Shown piece by piece: positions 1 through 7,666 of a stretch of 64,000 bases of DNA (position 1 is its first letter; each line of letters opens with the position of its first letter). Source of the stretch: Bradyrhizobium sp. CCBAU 53421 (GTDB taxonomy: Bacteria; Pseudomonadota; Alphaproteobacteria; Rhizobiales; Xanthobacteraceae); the NCBI RefSeq assembly GCF_015291625.1, contig NZ_CP030047.1, positions 7,688,001-7,752,000 of the forward strand, given 5' to 3'. Below the pieces are notes generated by a model. That model saw nothing but the letters and a program-made list of their open reading frames with translations. It was not told the origin of the DNA and made no database searches. Position numbers and translations under genes: made by a program.

Positions 1-944
1 ATTTTGCAAGAGCCAATCGCCGCGCCAACCGCTGCCAAATTCGGTCCCACCGAAAACGCGTAGGGAATAGCGAACCGCCGAAACAACGCTTCCTGCTCGG
101 CCGTTCCCAGCATCAACATGCCGCCTGAGGCACCAAACCCCTTGGCCAGCGAGGCTGCTATGATCGTACGGTCCCCCAAGGTTCCAGGGAACTGAGTGCG
201 CGCGAAGCCTTCACCCCGGCGTCCGAACAGCGAAATGCCGTGAGCATCGTCAATGTAGAGAAACAGCCCAAAACGCTCCTGGAGGTCACGAAGCTCCTTG
301 ATGGGCGCGTTTCCTCCCATCGAATAAACACCGTCGCAGACATAGGCGACTAATTGGTGCTCACGGCACAAGCGTTCGAGAGCGTCAATATCGTTATGTG
401 CGATTGTTTCCACTCGCGTTTCATCAGCAACCACGGGCTTGTGATATGCGAGCGAGACATGCGCGATCCGATCGAACACAACCACCGGTTTCACGCCATC
501 GGTCAAGAGGCCAGAAGCCAGAATAGGCATCGCTCCCAGGTTGGCGAGCATAACAGTTGAAAAGGCTAGCACCCGTGCACCGAACATCTCCGACATAGTT
601 GCCTCCAGCTCAGCCAGCAGATCGAAATTGAGCCGTGTTCGCGCACACGACCAGTGCAATGACCCATGAGCCTCGATGGCCTCGATCGCGGCAGCCACGA
701 TTGCAGGATGATTATCCAATCCCAGGTACGAACACCGCACGAAATCGACTACCTCGGGTCGGCCGTCAAGTGGACCGATACCTAACGCAAAGGTGCGTCC
801 GATCGTCGACCGGCCTTGAACAGCCATCAGACCAGCGCTGTGCGCTGCATCAAAATATGACCTGCTCTTGTTGATGACGTAAGCAGTGTTCCGAAAGTGC
901 CCGCTTGGACGATCATCATCCGAGCCCGCGCTCTGCCGTCCCAT
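1..944 (-). CDS. alpha-oxoamine synthase family PLP enzyme (BioF/KBL/HemA/CqsA-like), 3' end beyond window
   Basis: The 314 visible codons encode a fold-type I PLP enzyme of the alpha-oxoamine synthase family, which condenses an amino acid with an acyl-CoA and releases CO2. The motif IDDAHG (Asp233, PLP pyridine contact) is followed by ASLAKGFGASGG with the probable Schiff-base Lys268, in the family order. An upstream in-frame stop (ATG GAG AAC TAA) lies directly before the ATG, and GGAG precedes it, so the start is firm. It is the last visible gene of the minus-strand set that includes two class III aminotransferases, a GNAT-like protein and a CoA-transferase, so a role in making a small acylated amino compound is more likely than biotin synthesis. 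The exact amino acid and acyl-CoA are unknown. The last 70-90 residues lie outside the window. Confidence 0.85.
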   Translation of the reverse strand, partial: MGRQSAGSDDDRPSGHFRNTAYVINKSRSYFDAAHSAGLMAVQGRSTIGRTFALGIGPLDGRPEVVDFVRCSYLGLDNHPAIVAAAIEAIEAHGSLHWSCARTRLNFDLLAELEATMSEMFGARVLAFSTVMLANLGAMPILASGLLTDGVKPVVVFDRIAHVSLAYHKPVVADETRVETIAHNDIDALERLCREHQLVAYVCDGVYSMGGNAPIKELRDLQERFGLFLYIDDAHGISLFGRRGEGFARTQFPGTLGDRTIIAASLAKGFGASGGMLMLGTAEQEALFRRFAIPYAFSVGPNLAAVGAAIGSCK

Positions 945-964
945 TTAGTTCTCCATTCCATCTG

Positions 965-1330
965 TCAAGCGTGTGCACCAAACCAATCATTAGGCGCGGA
1001 TAAGCGTTGACGAATTCGGGCTGCGTCCACGATTTTTACATCTCGAGGAACAGCCCGAGCGGCTCTTATTAGCTCAAGCGAACTAACACCAAGCCGTTCG
1101 CTTTTGGCAGCTACCAAATCAAACGGGCCGACCACGCGGCCGCGCTGTTGTCGATGTCGTTAAGTATCGACCGGATACCTTCAACGAAGATCCTGCGGAC
1201 CAGCGCTCGATCGAACGCAGGTGTCGCGCGTCATCGAGATCTGCCACTGCGTCGCCAAGGATGCTCCCTCCTTGGATAGACGAGGAAAAGCGAATGCGGC
1301 AGTAACGCATCACCGAAGACTTGCTGTGCA
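965..1330 (-). pseudogene. C-terminal remnant of an unrecognised operon gene
   Basis: Between the oxoamine synthase gene and an IS21 remnant, the minus strand reads as a protein-like C-terminus ending at 965 (ending NDWFGAHA). A frameshift near 1130 separates it from a second protein-like stretch containing FVEGIRSILNDIDNSAA. I do not recognise the family. Its position suggests it is the 3' part of a gene once lying between the aminomutase-like gene and the oxoamine synthase gene and split by the IS21 insertion. Nothing in it supports a function. Confidence 0.35.
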
Positions 1331-1339
1331 GTGATCCAC

Positions 1340-2660
1340 AGGGCAAGAGATAAAGAAACTGGGCGAGGTGACTGAGATGTTTCGCCTGAGAACGGGCGGG
1401 TGGGGCCTTACGCGGATTCCGCGACAGCATGGCTGGAGCCATCGCACGGGATAGGATTAAGTGGCGGTGCGTGGGGTGAAGCCATACAGGTCGCGGGGGT
1501 AATAGCGTCTCGACGCCCTCAAGGGTTGGTCGCGCGAGAGGCTCACTCGGCAGCGCGGCAATGCCGACATGGTACGGTAATAGGTTCTGGCCGAGACAGA
1601 GCGACAATCAGCTGGCGAACGCCGCACGTGCAGTGCAGCCCAATCGTCAGGCGCTGAAAACGGAAGCACCGATCCCCAACCTGGTTTGAGACGCCACCGG
1701 GCCGGCAGCTGCAGATCGCTTCATTGCGCGCCTTGTCGATATCGGAGGAACGACGGTCAGACCAATCGTTCGTTGCGACGGATGTACACTAGCGACTGCT
1801 CTATGTGCGTGCGTTCCGGGACATGAGGCAGAAGCATTGGTCGCGGGCCTCGAGAGCGCCTTCAACGGTGTGCTGGTGAAAGTGCCGCTGGATATGGCTC
1901 AAGCGCTAGTGGTGAGCACGACGCAGCGAGATGGGCGGTTCAAGTCAACTGAAAGCTGATTACATTCGTAAAACATTGAGCTTCCGTCCTGGCGCCTGCG
2001 CAGCAACAACTGATCCGCTCGATGAAATGCTGGTGCGATTTCCACTCTCCTGCATCCGCGATCAGCTCGACAGCCTGCTGGACGAGCCGGCGGACGCAAG
2101 CCTACCGAACCTGCCGTACGAGCGTACGATCGCAGAGAAGGAGTATCGTTGCATCGAAATGCTTCCCTTGGCGGAGCTTGCTGGCTTCGCCTTCGAGGTG
2201 TGGCCGCCGATCGATCCAAAGCGGCGCCGTGATCTTGCCGCCTCGCGTTGGAGAGCCAACTAGTCTCCGCCCGTCGGCAAAACGGTCCTGTACATTGCAC
2301 TCAGGCGAGAGGTAATCTTGGCAGAGTACACGGTGCAGTTCACCCCAGCGATGACCCTAGTCGCTAGTGTCGCCAAGGCACACGGCGAGCCACGTCTGGA
2401 CGAGAAACTACTCGCCTGCCAAAGCCAAAGCTGCTGATCGGCGACAGACTCGGCCACTTGTCGCGGGAACCCGACGGAGCGCATTTGTTCTTCCAGAAGA
2501 GTAGTCAGCGCTTTCAAATGACTCCATGCTGATCACGTCAACCGCAGCGTTGCCGGATGGGGCAGTGTTCGCCAATCGACCGCCTCGTCAAGCGGCCGCC
2601 TGAAACAACCGTCAAACTAGATCATAATGGTGGAAGCAGTTCTTCATGACGCGAAGGGAG
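1340..2660 (+). mobile_element. IS21-family element remnant (istA and istB, both broken)
   Basis: The plus strand carries a decayed istA followed by istB. The istA part begins with a stretch like EVTEMFRLRTGGWGLTRI (helix-turn-helix region), continues with GVKPYRSR and GNADMVR, and later ETPPGRQLQI and LYVRAFRDMRQKHW, which are conserved pieces of the IstA integrase core, separated by stops and frameshifts. The istB part (about 2005-2640) reads CIRDQLDSLLDEPAD, then DPKRRRDLAASRWRAN, then AEYTVQFTPAMTLVA after a frameshift over the Walker A region, and ends in SMLITSTAALPDG. It sits inside the minus-strand operon and probably broke one of its genes. It is non-functional as read. Confidence 0.75.
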
Positions 2661-2664
2661 GTAG

Positions 2665-3075
2665 TTCGAGATGGCATTGACGGGCAGACCTTAATATGAC
2701 AGCTGGGAGGCCTGCAAATTCCACCTTTCTCGAACTCTTTCGACGAGAATTGCCTACATTAGCGTTCAAAATTCCAGCAACTGACAACAACCGTGCAACC
2801 ATGCCCCAGCAATCCCAACTCCTTTGACGAGTGCGGAATAATGCGTGGCTAGATCTTCCCGGTTGAAGTAAACCTGCGCCGGCCGCTTTCACGACCGCAT
2901 CAACACTCGCGATTAATCTGAGCCCGTGAAGCGTCCGGCATTCGATTTCTATATGCTCGCACGCTCTGGTCGCCGCACTTTCGATTAGCGAAAACGCCGA
3001 GCTTAACCCATTTGCAGTCTAGTAGACGAACGGGTCAATGGATTCTCAGACCCCAGGCGCACGAATCATGCTACC
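2665..3075 (-). other. gene-free or decayed stretch downstream of the aminomutase-like gene
   Basis: The minus strand shows one protein-like but frameshifted reading (RACEHIEIECRTLHGLRLI, later DLATHYSALVKGVGIAGAWL) that I cannot place in a family. It may be the 5' part of the gene whose 3' remnant lies at 965-1330, the two being separated by the IS21 remnant. No terminator or other clear signal was seen. Confidence 0.3.
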
Positions 3076-4404
3076 TCACGTCCATGATATTCGATGGCTG
3101 TCGAGAAAGCCTGCAAACACATCGATGATGAACTCAGCATCGGCACGATTCATCGGTGTTGACATCGAAGCGGCAGCTCCATAGGGCAAGATAACGCCGC
3201 TGCGAGCAAAAAAGTTCACAAGCTGCTTCATTTGCTTCGACGCATCCGGCGCAAGATAGGCCTCACGATAGTCATTCGGTGCTCGGGCCATCGGGTGAAC
3301 GCGAAACAGCGAAGCGGCCCCCGTGACGCAAAACGGCGCCCCAAATTTTGAGATAGCCCGCGCAATCCCTTCCCGGACCATATTCCCAAGACCGTCCAGA
3401 TGGACGAAGGCCGCACGGTCGAGATGCCGCATGGCGGCAAGGCCTGCCGTCATCGAAAGAGGATTGGCGGAAAACGTGCCGCCTTGTGGGAGCAATGGTC
3501 GCCCCGCCGATGCATCAAACACGCTCATCACATCCTGCCGACCGCCAATTGCTCCAATTGGCAGACCACCACCGATGATCTTCCCCATCGTAATCAGATC
3601 TGGAACGAGGCCATAGAGAACGGAAGCTCCCGCAAAACTTTGTCTGAGATTTAGAACCTCATCAGCAATCACCAAGACGCCATTCATACGAGCGGCTTCC
3701 TGAAGCGCCGCGATGAATTCCGGTTTTGGTGCAACAAGCCCTCCCCGGCTCGGCATCGGATCCACAATAACCGCGGCTAGGCTGTGCCCGTGGACGGACA
3801 TTAAGTGGCGCGCGGCATCAGCATCATTGAACCTAAGGACGACAACTTCTTCCAGCACGCTCGCAGGCATGCCGCGGTAGAAAGGTGTGGACTCGGGGGC
3901 ATTCGGATTCCCCCAGTTTTCCGGTGTCGCCGCAAGACCTACCTCTGCCCAATCATAGGCGCCATGATAGGCGCCTTCGAACTTTGCGATCTTCGAACGA
4001 CCTGTGAAGGCCCGCGCAGCCTTGACCGCAAATAGCACGGCTTCCGTTCCGCTATTGACGAAGCGGACGCGTTCGACACGCGGTATGCGTTCGCAAAGCA
4101 ATTCTGCGAGCGCTATCTCGCTATCTGTTGGATTTGCGAAGCAGCTGCCAAGCTGCAGTTGTCGGGTCAACGCTTCCACCACTGGCTCGAAGGCGTGGCC
4201 GTGGATTAACGACGTAAAATTCGCGTTTAAGTCGAGAAATTGGTTTCCGTCGACGTCGACAAGATAGCTACCTGATCCACGCTCGATATAAAGAGGAACG
4301 GGATTCCGCTCAATGGTTACACGCGACGTTCCATCAGGAAACACCAACTGCGCGCGAGCGAAGCTGCCCTTCGATCTATTCCCGAAATGCGACGCTCTCA
4401 TCAT
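3076..4404 (-). CDS. class III aminotransferase, glutamate-1-semialdehyde 2,1-aminomutase-like
   Basis: This 442-residue protein has the usual length of the glutamate-1-semialdehyde aminomutase subfamily of PLP aminotransferases. Visible motifs are FVNSGTEAV (about 116-124, phosphate-binding), EGAYHGAYDW, VIADEV with Asp248 contacting the PLP ring nitrogen, and ITMGKIIGGGLPIGAIGG with the Schiff-base Lys275. The start is ATGATG at 4404/4401 with AAGG just upstream. Its neighbours, a GNAT-like gene 130 bp upstream and the oxoamine synthase downstream, argue for secondary metabolism rather than haem synthesis. Members of this subfamily in biosynthetic clusters act as transaminases or aminomutases on non-standard substrates, and the substrate here is unknown. 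A decayed second copy beside a second GNAT gene lies at 15.7-16.5 kb. Confidence 0.85.
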   Translation of the reverse strand: MMRASHFGNRSKGSFARAQLVFPDGTSRVTIERNPVPLYIERGSGSYLVDVDGNQFLDLNANFTSLIHGHAFEPVVEALTRQLQLGSCFANPTDSEIALAELLCERIPRVERVRFVNSGTEAVLFAVKAARAFTGRSKIAKFEGAYHGAYDWAEVGLAATPENWGNPNAPESTPFYRGMPASVLEEVVVLRFNDADAARHLMSVHGHSLAAVIVDPMPSRGGLVAPKPEFIAALQEAARMNGVLVIADEVLNLRQSFAGASVLYGLVPDLITMGKIIGGGLPIGAIGGRQDVMSVFDASAGRPLLPQGGTFSANPLSMTAGLAAMRHLDRAAFVHLDGLGNMVREGIARAISKFGAPFCVTGAASLFRVHPMARAPNDYREAYLAPDASKQMKQLVNFFARSGVILPYGAAASMSTPMNRADAEFIIDVFAGFLDSHRISWT

Positions 4405-4536
4405 CCTTGAGAAAATGCCCTCGTGTGCTATTCCAAGATCAAATATTGCGAGCCGCTATCAAAATTCAGACTATCTTGTCGGTGTTTCGATTTGATGGCC
4501 GCATCAGCGCTCAGCGCGATCAATGGAAACTGACGC

Positions 4537-5238
4537 TCACACCCCATTATTCGTATCGTAACGATCAACGAGGTGTTGCAGCTCCTCGCCGGTTAGCCAA
4601 ATAAGTAGATCATCGTCTACAATTTTCTCTTCGACTAAATTCAGGATCGATCCACCTGGCTCGTGATGCACGTGTCCGTATTGAGCGAGCACCCCCTTCG
4701 CCGCCGTCCAACGCCCTGCGAGCCCGACCATAAAATCCGGCGCCCACATGGCTAACGACGCACCACGTAGTAATGCAGCCATCATCTCGGGCATGCCCTG
4801 CCCTCTAAAATCTCTGCGCAACCAGAAATCCCCGTGATAAGCCACCTTTCCAGTAATTTTCCTCGCGCTTGGCGCGGTACAACTGCAACGATCCTGAGGA
4901 TGGGCGTGTGTTGCAGGATTAGCGTAGAATGCCTTGAGAGACTCAAGATGTTCGGCAAAATTGCTATCAGACAGGTCATACAGCCGAGCGGCCTCTACAA
5001 GCGCCACATCGTTATTCTTATCGAAACCTATCAGCCAATATCCATCACCTGATTTGATCGGCGAGCGATCTGGTCGGAAATTTGGGTATGTCGGCTTCTT
5101 AGTCGGAAGAGCTCTTGTAATTGAGACATACTTATGAAAATCGAATCCAATCGAAAGCTTGATACCTTTCTGAGCGGCTATATCGTCGTACACTCTAAGA
5201 AATCGCGAGACGTTCAACGGATTGACTACACTTTTCAT
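4537..5238 (-). CDS. GNAT-like N-acyltransferase family protein (233 aa)
   Basis: The protein is a paralogue of the one at 14772-15461; long runs are identical, for example GIKLSIGFDFH, HPQDRC and the EPGGS segment. A stretch WLRRDFRGQGMPEMM resembles the acyl-CoA-binding R/Q-x-x-G-x-G/A motif A of GNAT acetyltransferases, so I infer an acyl transfer role, but the rest matches no family I can name. The reading frame extends upstream to a TTG at 5265. The ATG at 5238 is preferred because it aligns with the start of the paralogue. It lies between the EctB-like and aminomutase-like genes on the same strand, and could acylate the amino group made by these enzymes, as EctA does for diaminobutyrate. 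That role is inference. Confidence 0.6.
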   Translation of the reverse strand: MKSVVNPLNVSRFLRVYDDIAAQKGIKLSIGFDFHKYVSITRALPTKKPTYPNFRPDRSPIKSGDGYWLIGFDKNNDVALVEAARLYDLSDSNFAEHLESLKAFYANPATHAHPQDRCSCTAPSARKITGKVAYHGDFWLRRDFRGQGMPEMMAALLRGASLAMWAPDFMVGLAGRWTAAKGVLAQYGHVHHEPGGSILNLVEEKIVDDDLLIWLTGEELQHLVDRYDTNNGV

Positions 5239-5269
5239 AGTTGCAACTTGTCCTGTCCTGATCAATTGT

Positions 5270-5905
5270 GATTGGCTATACTGATGGTCAGCGTACAGCG
5301 TTGCAATGGATTGAGCTACTACCTACTTCGGTTAGGGTCGAGCGATGCTGTTGGGAGCGGCAACGAATGGGGTACCGCGCGACCTGCCACTAAACTCCAT
5401 CCAGTGGCAGTTCTCGTCCTATCATTCGGCCCCAGCGAGGTCGGCGGCGTCGTTCGCAGGGCGAGGTGATTTAGCAACGCTTGGGCCGCCTGATATTGTA
5501 GTTGGCGAACTTGTCGCGGGGGTTCTTCGAGATCGGCGAGCAAGGTCTTGAGCAGCTCATCGCATTCGTCATTGATGATGCCAGCATCCGTTTTCAGGCG
5601 ATGACGTATCCTTGCAAGTTAGCGTGGGTTTCAGCTGAATTCGGTGTATGGTCAGACGCGATCATTCTTGCCTAGCGTGCGACGATCGCCGTCGATGCTC
5701 GTTCCAAAGTCGACGATCTGGAACGACAACAATGCATTGCGGTGACTTCATATGACGCCGGGATGTGGAACTGCCGTCCGCTGACGAGCTGGTAACGCAC
5801 AAGTTTTAGCTCGCTCAATAAGGAGCAGTTGAAGCGTTAATTCTTTTCCGTAGATTTAGTCCGCAACCTCATACTTGTTTTCTCGTAGGCCCATTTTTTA
5901 CTAGG
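5270..5905. other. gap between GNAT-like and EctB-like genes, no gene recognised
   Basis: About 640 bp without a convincing gene. The minus strand has one protein-like stretch (ECDELLKTLLADLEEPPRQV, about 5480-5560) that I cannot assign. Near 5647-5660 the sequence TCAGACGCGATCAT equals the tail of the IS630 transposase gene at the right end of the window, so a small transposon scar is possible. The gap suggests loss of a gene or insertion debris within the operon. Confidence 0.4.
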
Positions 5906-5917
5906 TTTTCTTTGACG

Positions 5918-7210
5918 TCACCACGACTTGATCTCCTTAAGAGCCTGATCCAATGCCTGCTCGAACAATTCAAGGCCTTGATCGAGCGTCTCACGATGGA
6001 TCGTGAGCGCAGGCAGGAATTTCACGACCTGATCGACGGGCCCACATCGTTCGACGATCAGACCCTTTTCGAAGGCGCGGCGTGTCGTTGCTGCTGCGAT
6101 TTCAGGCATTTGGCAGTCAAATCCGAAGGCCATGCCCCGGCCCCGAACCTTAAAACTGTTCCCGTGCTTGACTGCGATGGCCTCGAGCCGGCGTCGCATA
6201 ACTTCTCCCAAGCGCAGCACCTCCTGCGCGAGGATCTCGTCTCGCCAGTAAAGATCTATAGCGGCCCTTGCAGATACAAGCGCAAGGTTATTGCCTCGAA
6301 ACGTGCCCGTGTGCTCTCCGGGCCGCCACGCGTCGAACTCCTCTTTTATCAAAACCATTGATAGTGGCAGGCCATATCCGCTCAGGGATTTCGACATTAC
6401 AACGAGATCTGGCGACAGGTCTGCAAAGTCGAAACTAAAAAACTGGCCCGTCCGGCCGCAGCCCATTTGGACATCGTCAATTATGAATAGCGCGCCAGCG
6501 CTCTTCGCTATTGCTTGAATTGACTGTAACCATTCCTTGCTGGCGACGTTTATGCCGCCTTCTCCTTGTACGGTCTCGACGAGAATGGCAGCCGGGCGAT
6601 CGATGCCGCTACTCTCGTCCGTCAACACCTTTTGCAAGTAGTCCGCTCTATCAACACCAGGACCAAGGTAGCCATCGTAAGGCATGAATGTTGCGCCCGA
6701 CAAAGCAACGCCGCTGGCTGAGCGATAAGCGCGATTACCGCTGGCGGCAATGGCGCCTAAGCTCATGCCATGATATCCATTCGTGAATGAGATAATATTT
6801 TGGCGTCCTGTGACCTTACGTGCGAGCTTGATTGCCGCCTCGATAGCATTGGCTCCAGTTGGCCCCGTGAATTGAAATCGGTACTTCAGTTTTCGCTTCG
6901 CAAGTATGACCGCGTTGAAGGTCTCCATAAACCGGAGCTTAGCGGGAGTTGCCAGGTCAAGACCATGGACGACAGCGTCTGATGCCAGGTAGTCGGAAAT
7001 GGCTTCTTTGAGTTGATGATTGTTGTGGCCGTAGTTCAGCGCTCCAGCTCCGGATAGGAAGTCCACGACGCTTCGACCATCCTCCGTTAACATGATCGAG
7101 CCGCGAGCTCGACTGAACACGGCCGGGAATGAACGCGAATACGTTCGTACGTTTGATTCTAGCGCATCTAACGCTTGCATCTTGTGCGATGTACTAATCG
7201 CTCTAGCCAT
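5918..7210 (-). CDS. EctB/Dat-like diaminobutyrate-2-oxoglutarate aminotransferase (class III)
   Basis: This 430-residue class III aminotransferase resembles EctB and DABA aminotransferases, which interconvert L-aspartate-4-semialdehyde and L-2,4-diaminobutyrate with glutamate as donor. Motifs seen are FTGPTGANAIEAAIKLAR (cofactor phosphate region), ILVETVQGEGGINVAS, IIDDVQMGCGRTG with Asp246, and VMSKSLSGYGLPLS with the Schiff-base Lys274. The start ATG at 7210 has AGAGGTG spaced correctly upstream. No ectA, ectC or ectD is present beside it, so ordinary ectoine synthesis is not supported. It may supply diaminobutyrate or a related diamine to the neighbouring GNAT-like and oxoamine synthase enzymes, or run in reverse in a catabolic path as DoeD does. 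The length and motifs are normal and the gene looks intact. Confidence 0.85.
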   Translation of the reverse strand: MARAISTSHKMQALDALESNVRTYSRSFPAVFSRARGSIMLTEDGRSVVDFLSGAGALNYGHNNHQLKEAISDYLASDAVVHGLDLATPAKLRFMETFNAVILAKRKLKYRFQFTGPTGANAIEAAIKLARKVTGRQNIISFTNGYHGMSLGAIAASGNRAYRSASGVALSGATFMPYDGYLGPGVDRADYLQKVLTDESSGIDRPAAILVETVQGEGGINVASKEWLQSIQAIAKSAGALFIIDDVQMGCGRTGQFFSFDFADLSPDLVVMSKSLSGYGLPLSMVLIKEEFDAWRPGEHTGTFRGNNLALVSARAAIDLYWRDEILAQEVLRLGEVMRRRLEAIAVKHGNSFKVRGRGMAFGFDCQMPEIAAATTRRAFEKGLIVERCGPVDQVVKFLPALTIHRETLDQGLELFEQALDQALKEIKSW

Positions 7211-7418
7211 ATATCACCTCTGCCAAAGCAAGTGACGAGAGCAAGCAAGGACTCGTCTGGGTACGCGATCTTCCTGACAACCCAAAGTACCCGAGACTCG
7301 GCGGCAAGGAAGCTATCAAGATACGTAGGGCTTTGCCCACCACAGTCATGCGCAAGTTGCGTTCTTGATCAATGAAATGCCGTTTGCAGGCTACAGACTT
7401 GGGATTCGCGGGTGATCG
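7211..7418. other. short intergenic region upstream of the EctB-like gene
   Basis: The 5' flank of the EctB-like gene. Apart from the ribosome binding site next to the ATG, I see no clear promoter, operator or hairpin. Confidence 0.4.
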
Positions 7419-7661
7419 CTAGAATACACCCGCTAGATCGGCGTTGAGCGGCATCCGGCTAGCATGGGTTCGGGCCTGCTTCGCTAGTTCCCGCGCGTCA
7501 CATTCATCACACTGGAGCGGTTGATTTACCACCTGCTCAAGCTTGCCAGCTCTTAAAAGAGTGTCAGCGGCTGAGGACGATAATGTTGTTTGAGAAAGCG
7601 CGATCCTGGAGGAGCGAAGATGGACCTTCGAGTATGCCCGATTCATGCGCCCCCAAGGCAT
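7419..7661 (-). CDS. small ORF directly after the CoA-transferase gene, 80 aa, unknown
   Basis: This ORF begins 5 nt after the stop of the CoA-transferase gene on the same strand, which would suit translational coupling. The 80-residue product contains a pair of cysteines in LQCDECDARE but matches nothing I know. Composition is unremarkable and there is no signal peptide or membrane segment. It could be a real operon member or the decayed start of a lost gene. Confidence is low because the only evidence is position and an open frame. Confidence 0.3.
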   Translation of the reverse strand: MPWGRMNRAYSKVHLRSSRIALSQTTLSSSAADTLLRAGKLEQVVNQPLQCDECDARELAKQARTHASRMPLNADLAGVF

Positions 7662-7666
7662 CCGCC

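Noticed and set aside
1119..1607. Minus-strand open frame of 162 codons
   Set aside because: It overlaps the IS21 istA remnant on the plus strand, has low-complexity Pro/Arg/Leu composition and no recognisable domain.
5918..7210. Naming the gene ectB and the region an ectoine biosynthesis cluster
   Set aside because: No ectA, ectC or ectD was found. The GNAT-like neighbour does not resemble EctA beyond a short motif.
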